DNA from: Vicinamibacteria bacterium | Lineage (GTDB): Bacteria > Acidobacteriota > Vicinamibacteria > Fen-336 > JAGNNV01 | Length of the DNA: 12,075 nucleotides | Reading direction: 5' to 3' | NCBI GenBank assembly: GCA_016650185.1 | Contig: JAENWE010000463.1 | Coordinates: forward strand, 1 to 12,075 | Shown here: in pieces, positions 1 through 6,226 of the stretch | How the letters are laid out: each line of letters opens with the position of its first letter | How positions within the stretch are numbered: the first letter of the stretch is position 1 | Position numbers and translations under genes: made by a program | The notes under the pieces: model-generated | The model's database searches: none | What the model was told of the DNA's origin: nothing | The model's input: the letters and a program-made list of their open reading frames with translations, nothing else

Positions 1-2
1 GC

Positions 3-866
3 ACCCACAAACTCGGGCGGCGCGATTTCGTGGTCATGTCAGTGGCTGGCGGAGCGGCGCTCGCGACCGCCCCAGGTCCCGCGCTCGGCAAGGAACTCGA
101 GGTGGTCGAGGCCGATGTCGAGGTCAAGACCCCGGATGGGGTCTGCGACGCGGCATTCATACACCCCAAGAGCGGCGCTCATCCGGGCGTGCTCCTCTGG
201 CCCGACGCCTTCGGCCTTCGGCCGTCCATGCGGGCCATGGCGAAGCGCCTCGCCGCCGAGGGCTATTCGGTTCTGGTGCCGAATCCCTTCTATCGGGTCT
301 CAAAGGCGCCCTTCACGGATGCTTCGAAGTTCAACTTCCAGAATCCCGACGACATGGCGAAGCTGCGCCCGCTGATGGGCTCGGTGAACGCGCCTGGAAA
401 TCCGGAGAAGGACGCCGCCGCCTACGTGGCCTTTCTGGATGCCCAGAGGGCGGTCGACAAGTCCAAGAGGATCGGCACCCAGGGTTATTGCATGGGCGGA
501 CCCCTGGTTGTCCGCACCGCCGCGGCGTTGCCCGATCGCATCGGAGCCGGCGCTTCGTTTCATGGGGGCGGCCTCGTCACCGACAAGCCCGACAGCCCGC
601 ACCTGCTGGCGCCAAAGATCAAGGCGCGGATGTACTTCGGGGTGGCCTCGAACGATGACTCGCGTCAACCCGACGCCAAGGTGAAGCTGAAGGAGGCGTT
701 CGCCGTGGCCAAGGTGCCGGTCGAGGTCGAGCTGTTCACCACCGCTCTTCACGGCTGGTGCGTCCCGGATATGCCGGCCGGCCAGAACGGACCGATCTAC
801 AACCAGCCCGACGCCGAACGAGCGTGGGCCAAGCTCCTGGCCCTGTACAAGGCGTCGCTGGCTTAG
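3..866 (+). CDS. Tat-exported dienelactone hydrolase family protein (5' partial)
   Basis: Alpha/beta-hydrolase of the dienelactone hydrolase family, which cleaves lactone or ester bonds with a Cys-Asp-His triad. The nucleophile elbow G-Y-C-M-G-G has its Cys codon at 489-491. The likely acid is the first Asp of N-D-D (654-656), and the His of L-H-G-W is at 750-752. The frame is open to the left edge. Just before the first possible start (GTG at 30) it reads G-R-R-D-F-V, followed by a hydrophobic Ala/Gly-rich stretch and A-L-G. That is a twin-arginine signal with its arginines at 18-23, so the GTG is not the start and the real one lies off the window. The protein is therefore probably exported folded to the periplasm, whereas classical dienelactone hydrolases of chlorocatechol degradation are cytoplasmic. 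The real substrate is unknown. No partner gene is visible: the next 560 bases contain only gene remnants. Confidence 0.88.
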   Translation, partial: THKLGRRDFVVMSVAGGAALATAPGPALGKELEVVEADVEVKTPDGVCDAAFIHPKSGAHPGVLLWPDAFGLRPSMRAMAKRLAAEGYSVLVPNPFYRVSKAPFTDASKFNFQNPDDMAKLRPLMGSVNAPGNPEKDAAAYVAFLDAQRAVDKSKRIGTQGYCMGGPLVVRTAAALPDRIGAGASFHGGGLVTDKPDSPHLLAPKIKARMYFGVASNDDSRQPDAKVKLKEAFAVAKVPVEVELFTTALHGWCVPDMPAGQNGPIYNQPDAERAWAKLLALYKASLA

Positions 867-880
867 AACTATCGGCAGTG

Positions 881-914
881 CGGCACGGTCGGCATTGCCA
901 AAGGCGCCGTGCCG
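881..914. terminator. GC-rich hairpin after the hydrolase gene
   Basis: Perfect 8-bp inverted repeat, CGGCACGG (881-888) and CCGTGCCG (907-914), with an 18-base loop, starting 15 bases after the hydrolase stop codon. The position suits a transcription terminator. No T-run follows the right arm (the next bases are GC-rich), so it is not a canonical intrinsic terminator. It may only slow polymerase or protect the 3' end. Confidence 0.25.
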
Positions 915-958
915 GGGCCGGCGGCTTCCAGCTGACAGGCAGCGGCTCGAGTTTCCAG

Positions 959-1212
959 AGGGTCCTGTTCGAGACGCAGGGCTTGGGTTTCACACGCGCG
1001 AATTTCACGCGATGGCGCGACGGTCGCCTTCATCGAGCATCCGCTCTAAGGCGACGATCGGGGCTTCGTGACCATCGCGCGCTCGGGCGAGAAGAGCCTG
1101 CGGATCGCGCCGGAGTGGCAGGCCGCGCAGGGCCTGTCCTGGTCGCCCCGAGGTGACGAGGTGTGGTTCACCGCGAGCCTCGCCGGAGAGAACGGCGCGG
1201 TATTCGCCGCGC
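959..1212 (+). pseudogene. PD40/TolB-like beta-propeller remnant
   Basis: Decayed piece of a WD40-like PD40 propeller, the domain usually found at the C-terminus of acidobacterial-type Ser/Thr kinases. Translation from 959 gives R-V-L-F-E-T-Q-G. The frame then shifts by about 996-1004 and continues as I-S-R-D-G-A-T-V-A-F-I-E-H-P-L, a TAA stop (1047-1049), then G-D-D-R-G-F-V. It ends with G-L-S-W-S-P-R-G-D-E-V-W-F-T-A-S up to about 1212. The repeat signatures S-x-D-G-x-x-V-A-F and W-S-P-x-G-x-E-V-W-F-T are clear, but one frameshift and one in-frame stop break the gene, and no kinase domain precedes it on this strand. It abuts a kinase remnant on the opposite strand, which suggests an inversion or a patchwork of fragments. 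A GTG at 1068 would restart the frame, but the product would lack a complete propeller. Confidence 0.65.
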
Positions 1213-1241
1213 GAGCCGGAGTTGCCCCTCGTCTGGTCTAC

Positions 1242-1422
1242 CTCGACAGGCAGGCGGCCCTCGCGCTTGAGCCTCGCGGCGAGCGATTCGCCCTTGACGT
1301 CACCCATGACGAAGTAGAGCGTGCCGACCACCGGCTGAGGAGCGTTCCGGCGCTTTGGCCCCACAACGAACGCAGAAGAGAGCGTCGTCGAGGAGGGAAG
1401 TGTGGAAGGAGACGCATTCCAT
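1242..1422 (-). pseudogene. zinc-ribbon Ser/Thr kinase remnant (internal deletion)
   Basis: Second, decayed copy of the zinc-ribbon kinase lying immediately downstream of the intact one. Its ATG (1422-1420) is four bases past the intact kinase's TAA. It opens M-E-C-V-S-F and continues L-L-D-D-A-L-F-C-V-R-C-G, matching the intact protein's zinc ribbon, but the second Cys is now Phe. After about 1345 the frame changes, and 1325-1242 encode G-T-L-Y-F-V-M-G-D-V-K-G-E-S-L. This corresponds to intact residues 118-145, so about 95 residues carrying the P-loop and catalytic Lys are gone. By hand alignment 1242-1325 matches 3140-3223 at about 71 of 84 bases. The catalytic loop and everything beyond it are absent. 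The original layout was probably two kinases in tandem in one operon. Confidence 0.7.
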
Positions 1423-1426
1423 GCCG

Positions 1427-3574
1427 TTACCTTTCAAGAGTTGGGAGTTCACCGAGCGGATGGGTGTCGCCACCGGTCGGGACGGTCGCCTTCGGGCCGC
1501 CCGTATGTTCATCGATCTGATCGAAGAGCTTTCGGATGCGGTCGGTGGTGTGCCCGGTCTTCACGGGGTCGTGAGCCGCCGCCTGAAGGTCGACGACCTG
1601 CAGCCACAGCGCCTTCAAGAGTTCGAAGCGCCTCGCGCGCCGGGACTTCGCGCGTTCGAGCCGCGCCTCGAGGCTGCGAACGGCATCAACCTGCCGTTGG
1701 AGAATCTCGCGCACCTCGCGCCTTTCGTCAGCCGGGCCGTCATCCAGGCCGAGCGCCGCGAGCCTGTCGACCAGGCGCTTGGCCTCGGGTGGATCGAAGG
1801 CCTGAGCGACGCCCGCGATCTGAATATCGAGCGAGCTGATCGAAGCAGCCAGGCGCAGGACGGATGCTTCGATCTGCACACCCAAGCTGCGGGCAGTCTC
1901 GGGCAGGTGGGCGGCGATGATACGGACCGCATCGACGAGGCTGGCGACGGTCGTGGGCTCTTGTAGGGATCCGCCATGCGTCGCGGAATCGTCGGGCAAA
2001 AGCAATACCGCGACTTCGGGCTTCGCCCAGAATGGTTGGTTCGCTGTCGAAACGTCAAACGCCCGCGTGGCGGTTTGCGGGCTTAAGCCCTGGATGCGGG
2101 CGAACCGCCACCATTGGACAACCAGCCAGACCGCAGCGCCTCCCATCGGCAGAATCGAACTCAAGGCCAGAAAGGCCCACTTGAGATCCGGATTATCGCG
2201 GCCACCTCGCCCCGTGTTCAAGACATTCGAGAGGTCGGCAAGGATGAAGACAAAGAAAGGCGACAAGAGAAGGAAGAACATCGCCGTCCAACCGGATGCC
2301 CACCTCGCCCATCTGAGTTGCGGGGGCAAGCGCCTCCAGACATCTCCCGCTCTGCGAAAACGCGTTGGGTACCATCCAAACCACCCCTCCGGCTGTTTGA
2401 GGACTTCCCTCACGATCCGGGAGGGTTCGAAGCCTGCCCTCATTGCCCGGTAGCCACCCACGGTGAGGTCTAGAGCCAGGAACGCGACCATACCGACCGC
2501 GAACGCGAGCAGAAGCGGATATGGGAACGAGGGAGACCCTCCGCTGAGCCACCATGCGGCGAGGAGTAGAAGGACGAAGGTCGCCGCCAGGCTCCCCCAG
2601 AACAAGTCCCCCAGACCCAGCAACTCTGCTGGGGGCTGGTCGGAGCCCGGGCCTGCGAGAGCTGCTTTGAGCCTCGTCGCATCCAGCCAGCGTTGGTCCG
2701 GGTTCTTTGCCAGACATCGCGTGAGCGCGGCTTGGATCTCGGGAGGAATGCCCGACGCGAGCGAGGCCAAGGTCGGGGGTTCTTTCGTGATGTGTTGAAC
2801 CATCACGTCGCCCGGCGTCGGGCCCTCGAATGGCAGGCGGCCCGCGAGAATCGCGTAGCCCATGACGCCGAGGGAGTAGATGTCGCTGCGCGCGTCGATG
2901 TCGGCCTTGCCCTGGGCCTGTTCAGGCGACATGTAGTGCGGCGTGCCGACGACGCTACCGGCGGTCGTCATCGTCTGGCCCGCGCCTACCGCCTTCGCGA
3001 TGCCGAAATCGGTCAGCAGCGCGCGGCCAGTGCCTTCTTCGATCAGGACGTTGTCAGGCTTGATGTCGCGGTGGACGATCCCGAGCTTGTGGGCGTATTC
3101 AAGGGCCTCCGCGACTTCGATCAGGATTCGGCGCGACTCTTCGACAGGGAGCTTGCCTTCGCGCTTCAGTCGCGTGGCGAGCGACTCGCCCTTGACGTAG
3201 CCCATGACGAAGTAGAGCGTGCCGTCAACGTCGCCGAAGGTGTAGAGCGGAACGATGTTGGGATGCGAGAGCCTGGCGGCTGTGCGCGCCTCTCGCCGGA
3301 AGCGATCGCGGCTGTCCTGGGTCGTCCCGCGGTCGGGCGGCAAAACCTTGATCGCGACTTCGCGTTCAAGCGCTGCCTCGCGGGCGAGGTAAACCGCGCC
3401 CATGCCGCCCTTGCCGAGGAGACCCGCCACCTCGTACTGACGCCCGAGCGCGAGTGTCAAGGCCTCACGGAGGGGGTCTGAGGGCTCGACGGAGGCCGCC
3501 ACCACGGCCGCCCCACAGCGCTGGCAGAAGCGGGCATCGTCCGCGAGTTGCGCGTTGCACGAGGGACACTCCAT
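1427..3574 (-). CDS. zinc-ribbon membrane Ser/Thr protein kinase
   Basis: Hanks-type Ser/Thr kinase of 715 residues, expected to phosphorylate proteins at the inner face of the membrane. An N-terminal zinc ribbon has C3-P-S-C6 and C17-Q-R-C20. The kinase domain (about 47-305) has the glycine loop at 54-59, V-A-I-K76, alphaC Glu95, H168-R-D170, D189-F-G191 and S-P-E at 216-218, so it looks catalytically complete. Four membrane segments follow at about 324-343, 352-372, 429-447 and 464-489. The last ~225 residues are soluble, rich in Ala, Leu, Glu and Arg, and probably helical or coiled-coil. There are no PASTA or propeller repeats. I chose the ATG at 3574 because GGAGG (3584-3580) precedes it and it begins the zinc ribbon; 108 more codons are open upstream but look non-coding. 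Its substrate and signal cannot be read from the sequence. Confidence 0.9.
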   Translation of the reverse strand: MECPSCNAQLADDARFCQRCGAAVVAASVEPSDPLREALTLALGRQYEVAGLLGKGGMGAVYLAREAALEREVAIKVLPPDRGTTQDSRDRFRREARTAARLSHPNIVPLYTFGDVDGTLYFVMGYVKGESLATRLKREGKLPVEESRRILIEVAEALEYAHKLGIVHRDIKPDNVLIEEGTGRALLTDFGIAKAVGAGQTMTTAGSVVGTPHYMSPEQAQGKADIDARSDIYSLGVMGYAILAGRLPFEGPTPGDVMVQHITKEPPTLASLASGIPPEIQAALTRCLAKNPDQRWLDATRLKAALAGPGSDQPPAELLGLGDLFWGSLAATFVLLLLAAWWLSGGSPSFPYPLLLAFAVGMVAFLALDLTVGGYRAMRAGFEPSRIVREVLKQPEGWFGWYPTRFRRAGDVWRRLPPQLRWARWASGWTAMFFLLLSPFFVFILADLSNVLNTGRGGRDNPDLKWAFLALSSILPMGGAAVWLVVQWWRFARIQGLSPQTATRAFDVSTANQPFWAKPEVAVLLLPDDSATHGGSLQEPTTVASLVDAVRIIAAHLPETARSLGVQIEASVLRLAASISSLDIQIAGVAQAFDPPEAKRLVDRLAALGLDDGPADERREVREILQRQVDAVRSLEARLERAKSRRARRFELLKALWLQVVDLQAAAHDPVKTGHTTDRIRKLFDQIDEHTGGPKATVPTGGDTHPLGELPTLER

Positions 3575-3679
3575 GATCGCCTCCGTCTCGAAGAGTAGGT
3601 GAGCGCACGAAGCCTGCAAAGTGAATCGTCCCCGCCCCACTCTTGGTTGAATTGGGGAAAGTGTATCGCCACTCCTCCT

Positions 3680-3707
3680 GGTTGACGCGGGAAGCCTGGT
3701 GTCAACC
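3680..3707. promoter_or_regulatory. inverted repeat GGTTGAC-N14-GTCAACC upstream of the kinase
   Basis: Perfect 7-bp inverted repeat (3680-3686 and 3701-3707), 106 bases upstream of the kinase start. The half-sites are 21 bp apart centre to centre, close to two helical turns, which suits a dimeric DNA-binding protein. On the minus strand its outer arm also reads TTGACA, a perfect -35 hexamer, but I see no good -10 at 16-18 bp. The rest of the 322-base region (3575-3896) holds the kinase ribosome-binding site and the toxin-antitoxin promoter region; I see no gene in it. Confidence 0.35.
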
Positions 3708-3835
3708 TTTCGAGCGAGGACTCCCGCACGGACATTCGCGGGCGGATGGCCGACGATTCCGTTGAGCGCGACCTCAGCTGGTTCGGCAAGGAGGGCCTCG
3801 GCGGGTTGAGGACAGGGCGGACGCAGGAGGATCGC

Positions 3836-3876
3836 TTGCCTCCGGCCATTGGCAGGAGCCATACTGCATTGCCAAT
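3836..3876 (+). promoter_or_regulatory. promoter and operator of the vapBC pair
   Basis: A perfect inverted repeat ATTGGCA (3848-3854) and TGCCAAT (3870-3876), with a 15-base spacer, lies 20 bases upstream of the antitoxin ATG. The spacer holds a -10-like CATACT (3860-3865), preceded at 18 bp by TTGCCT (3836-3841). A repressor bound to the repeat would cover the -10 box, as expected for toxin-antitoxin autoregulation. The ribosome-binding site AGGAGG (3884-3889) follows, 7 bases before the ATG. The promoter hexamers are weak matches; the repeat itself is exact. Confidence 0.45.
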
Positions 3877-3896
3877 TCGACTCAGGAGGGACATTC

Positions 3897-4166
3897 ATGG
3901 AAGCTCAGACAACAGTGGATCGATTCGGTCGCGTAGTGATTCCGAAGGTGACCCGCGACCACTTCGGGCTGGTGCCCGGCTCCGCTTTGACCGTGATCGA
4001 CGCCGAGACGGGCGTCCTTCTGCAGCCGACCTCGCCCACGGCCGCGCTTCGCGTCAAAGGCGGGGTGCTGGTGTTTCAAGGCGACATCACGGGTGCTGCA
4101 GATGCCCCGGTGCGGCGCGAGCGTGACGAAAGGATTCGCCGCTTCCTTCCGGGCCGGAAGCGTTGA
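3897..4166 (+). CDS. vapB: AbrB/SpoVT-type antitoxin (VapB-like)
   Basis: Antitoxin of 89 residues with an N-terminal swapped-hairpin AbrB DNA-binding domain at about 4-45. The hallmark is T-V-D-R-F-G-R-V-V-I-P-K, followed by L-V-P-G-S and a beta strand ending L-L-Q-P. The C-terminal half (A-D-A-P-V-R-R-E-R-D-E-R-I-R-R-F-L) is charged and helical, the usual toxin-wrapping tail. The ATG at 3897 is chosen because AGGAGG lies 7 bases upstream and the AbrB fold begins directly. The frame is open back to an ATG at 3849, but that lies inside the operator and lacks a ribosome-binding site. By analogy with the family it binds its own operator and neutralises the PIN toxin encoded next, with which it overlaps by four bases. 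Confidence 0.85.
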   Translation: MEAQTTVDRFGRVVIPKVTRDHFGLVPGSALTVIDAETGVLLQPTSPTAALRVKGGVLVFQGDITGAADAPVRRERDERIRRFLPGRKR

Positions 4167-4597
4167 AAGTCCTCTTCGATACCACGGTGCTGGTGGCCGG
4201 GATCGTGGAGGCGCACCCTCACCACGACCGCTGCCTCCCCTGGCTCCAAAAGACTCGCGGGACCCCGGTCGATCCTTATGTCACTGCGCACACTCTCGCT
4301 GAGCTCTACGCGGTCCTCTCCTCCTACCCGACCAGGCCGCGCATCTCGCCAAGCATGGCGGCGAGGCTCGTGCGGGAGAATGTTTCCTCCCGGGCGCGCG
4401 TGGTCACCCTGACCGCCACTGACTATCTGGCCGCTATTGACAACATGTCCGAGTTGTCGCTTTCGGGCGGGGTCATGTACGACGCCCTGATCGTGCGGGC
4501 CGCCCAGAAGGTGGATGCCGACCGCCTGCTCACTCTCAACGCGCGGGATTTCCTGCGCATCTGGCCCGGCGGGGCCGGCGTTATCGGTTCGCCGTGA
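4163..4597 (+). CDS. vapC: PIN-domain ribonuclease toxin (VapC-like)
   Basis: PIN-domain toxin of 144 residues, a Mg2+-dependent RNase; relatives cut tRNA or rRNA and stop translation. The acidic residues are in place: D6 in L-F-D-T-T-V-L-V, E47 in T-L-A-E-L-Y, D107 in Y-D-A-L-I-V and D129 in T-L-N-A-R-D-F. The length is normal for VapC. The start is TTG at 4163, which overlaps the antitoxin TGA (TTGA, 4163-4166), so translation is probably coupled. An initiator Met followed by K-V-L-F-D matches the usual VapC N-terminus, and no better start exists. The gene looks intact and active. The region just downstream is a decayed kinase fragment, so the pair sits among rearranged genes. Confidence 0.87.
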   Translation: MKVLFDTTVLVAGIVEAHPHHDRCLPWLQKTRGTPVDPYVTAHTLAELYAVLSSYPTRPRISPSMAARLVRENVSSRARVVTLTATDYLAAIDNMSELSLSGGVMYDALIVRAAQKVDADRLLTLNARDFLRIWPGGAGVIGSP

Positions 4598-4740
4598 GGG
4601 TGGCCGATCTGACCTTGGGCTCCAGGCTCGGCCCCTATGAAATCAGCGCACCCATTGGCGCAGGCGGGATGGGCGAGGTCTAGCGCGCGCGGGACGGCAA
4701 TCTCAACCGCGACGTTGCCATCAAGGGTCTCCCCTGCCGC
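4594..4740 (+). pseudogene. Ser/Thr kinase N-lobe remnant with in-frame TAG
   Basis: Reading from GTG 4594, which overlaps the toxin's TGA, gives L-G-S-R-L-G-P-Y-E-I, then I-G-A-G-G-M-G-E-V and a TAG stop (4681-4683). It continues R-A-R-D-G-N-L-N-R-D-V-A-I-K. This is the start of a bacterial Hanks kinase, with its glycine loop and catalytic Lys. The TAG stands where the family has Tyr (G-E-V-Y-R-A-R-D), a single-base change from TAC or TAT. Similarity stops after about 4735 and the frame ends at a TGA (4795-4797) inside the next gene's start, so nothing of the catalytic domain survives. It resembles kinases that start directly with the kinase domain rather than the zinc-ribbon type nearby. 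It could be the lost front half of a kinase whose propeller end survives at 959-1212 (speculative). Confidence 0.75.
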
Positions 4741-4774
4741 GATGGACAGGGCCATCCCGTTGCCTCGGAGGTGG

Positions 4775-4786
4775 TGACCGCTATCA
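4775..4786. promoter_or_regulatory. possible Crp/Fnr half-site pair upstream of the regulator gene
   Basis: TGA-N6-TCA (4775-4777 and 4784-4786), the core spacing of Crp/Fnr sites, ends 7 bases before the regulator's ATG, so it could be an autorepression site. The flanking bases are only partly symmetric. Such a core is expected by chance about two or three times in a window this size, so the evidence is weak. Confidence 0.2.
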
Positions 4787-4793
4787 TCCGGAT

Positions 4794-5480
4794 ATGACGC
4801 CGGACACCGAGGCCCTGCTGCGATCGTGTGCGCTCTTCTCGAGACTGTCCGCGGACGACCGGCGCAAGGTCGCTGAGGTCTCGGTGGCTCGCCGATACGA
4901 AAAGGGCGACCCGATATTCTCCGAAGGGGACGCCTCCGACCTGCTCTTCACGATTGTTTCCGGGCGAGTGAAGGTCGTGAAGGCTATTCCAGGAGGGAAA
5001 GAACTGATCCTCGAGATCCTGGGCCCCGGCGACCCGCTGGGCGCCATAGCGGCCTACGAAGCTCGCCCCTACCCAGCCTCGGCGATCGCTCTTGAGCCGG
5101 CGACGTGCCTCGCCGCGAAACGCGCGCCCTTCATGGCCCTGCTCGAGACCTGCCCGTCCCTGGTACGGGGGATGCTCGGCGGCTTCTCGCTCCGAGTGGT
5201 GGAACTTGCAAAGCGCCTCGGCGAGATCACGGGAAGCCGGGTCGAGGCGCGATTCGCTCAGATCTTCCTGAAACTGGGGGATCGACTGGGGCAGCCACGA
5301 GGCTCCGGCATCTTCATTCCCCTTGCGCTCTCCCGCCAGGATCTGGCCGACCTGGCCGGCACCACCATGGAGACATCCATTCGAATCATGAGCCGTTGGG
5401 GCAAGGAGCGAGTGGTCGCAACCGAAGCGGATGGGTTCGTGGTTTCGAGCCGCGAGGAACTCGAGAGTCTGGGTCGTTGA
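4794..5480 (+). CDS. Crp/Fnr family transcriptional regulator
   Basis: Regulator of 228 residues with an N-terminal cyclic-nucleotide-binding-type beta barrel (about 8-120), a dimerisation helix (about 122-145) and a C-terminal winged helix-turn-helix (about 148-225). The barrel shows Y-E-K-G-D-P-I-F-S-E-G-D and the G-R-V-K-V turn. The recognition helix has E193-T-S-I-R197; the Glu and Arg fit the pair that reads the TGA/TCA core in Crp and Fnr, while the Fnr-specific Ser position is Ile. There is no N-terminal Fnr-type cysteine cluster (only C12, C105 and C120), so it is not a canonical Fe-S oxygen sensor; a heme- or ligand-sensing Dnr/NnrR- or Crp-like role is possible. It is convergent with the hemerythrin gene (4-base gap), whose promoter carries a matching palindrome. 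No strong ribosome-binding site is at normal distance; GGAGGT lies about 22 bases upstream. Confidence 0.88.
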   Translation: MTPDTEALLRSCALFSRLSADDRRKVAEVSVARRYEKGDPIFSEGDASDLLFTIVSGRVKVVKAIPGGKELILEILGPGDPLGAIAAYEARPYPASAIALEPATCLAAKRAPFMALLETCPSLVRGMLGGFSLRVVELAKRLGEITGSRVEARFAQIFLKLGDRLGQPRGSGIFIPLALSRQDLADLAGTTMETSIRIMSRWGKERVVATEADGFVVSSREELESLGR

Positions 5481-5484
5481 GAGG

Positions 5485-6183
5485 TCAGAGCGCCTGAATC
5501 CGGGCCACCAGAGCGTCTCGTTCGATGGGCGTCATGGCTTCATCCGTCCCGGGATAGACGATGTTTTCCTCCTTGAGGTTGTGGTTGCCCAGGACCAGGT
5601 GGAGCCCGTGACGAAGTGAGTCGACCGCAGAGGCTCCGTCGCCGATGGCCGCTTCGATCCGCTCGAGGCATTGAAGAATCTCAAGGTGCTCATCGCGCAT
5701 GACCGCGGTGGGGCCCATCGTCGATGAGAAGCCGGCCTTGTTTTCGAAGGCGGGAAAGAGCAGATCTTCCTCGAAGCGAATATGACGTCTCAGGCCAAAG
5801 GCGAACACCGCATACAGCGATGCCGCCTCGGCGAAGTCACCTCTCGCCCGGGCTTCAAAGGCGGCGGACTCGAGGGCGTCGAGGCGGTCGTGATCCCAGG
5901 AGAGCGCGTCCGTCACCGTGCGAAGCGCCCCTCGTTCCGCCTCCCGGCGGGAGACCTCGACCCACCAGATGTCGGGGCCCTCTTTGGTGGGCGTCCACTC
6001 GAACTCGCCCTTTCGTTCGGCCTGAAATCGGACCAGGACCGCCCCAGGAGCCCGTTCCGTCACGAGAGTCACATGCTCGCCCGGAGGCCGGAGATCGAAC
6101 GCCTCGAGGACACGGAGTTCCAGGACCGGAGAAGGGAGATCGGGCCCCACCTGATGGATGGTCGCGAGAGATGCCTGGTTCAA
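5485..6183 (-). CDS. DUF2249-hemerythrin fusion protein
   Basis: Cytoplasmic protein of 232 residues with two domains. Residues about 20-80 form a DUF2249 domain (P-P-G-E-H, V-R-F-Q-A-E-R-K-G-E-F-E-W, E-G-P-D-I-W). Residues about 90-215 form a hemerythrin four-helix bundle with all expected di-iron ligands: H98, H134 and E138 (H-I-R-F-E-E), H166 (D-E-H), H201 and E205 (H-N-L-K-E-E). Proteins of this fold bind O2 or NO, or store iron. DUF2249 plus hemerythrin is common in denitrifiers and facultative anaerobes, but the exact role of this fusion is unknown. The start is TTG at 6183, five bases after a perfect AGGAGG. The DUF2249 domain lacks the usual Asp-His-Pro-type motif, so that half may have diverged. 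A Crp/Fnr-type site in the promoter and the adjacent regulator gene suggest control by oxygen or nitrogen oxides. Confidence 0.85.
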   Translation of the reverse strand: MNQASLATIHQVGPDLPSPVLELRVLEAFDLRPPGEHVTLVTERAPGAVLVRFQAERKGEFEWTPTKEGPDIWWVEVSRREAERGALRTVTDALSWDHDRLDALESAAFEARARGDFAEAASLYAVFAFGLRRHIRFEEDLLFPAFENKAGFSSTMGPTAVMRDEHLEILQCLERIEAAIGDGASAVDSLRHGLHLVLGNHNLKEENIVYPGTDEAMTPIERDALVARIQAL

Positions 6184-6226
6184 GGATTCCTCCTGAGTAA
6201 TCGGGCGCCGCTACGCGCGGGCCTTC

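Noticed and set aside
758..1156. 132-codon plus-strand frame overlapping the end of the hydrolase
   Set aside because: Only its part near 959-990 matches the propeller remnant; the rest is an out-of-frame reading of the hydrolase and of the remnant.
2693..3481. Open frame on the plus strand opposite the kinase domain
   Set aside because: Antisense shadow of a region where every kinase motif is intact on the minus strand.
3849..3896. Earlier ATG for the antitoxin at 3849
   Set aside because: It lies inside the operator repeat and -10 region and has no ribosome-binding site; the ATG at 3897 has AGGAGG and begins the AbrB fold.
3575..3898. 108-codon N-terminal extension of the kinase, open to an ATG at 3898
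   Set aside because: The zinc ribbon begins exactly at the ATG at 3574, which has GGAGG upstream. The extension has no recognisable motif and would run through the toxin-antitoxin promoter.
4681..4683. TAG in the kinase remnant as a recoded (readthrough) codon
   Set aside because: Reading through gives only about 38 more codons before a TGA and no catalytic domain, so simple decay explains it better.
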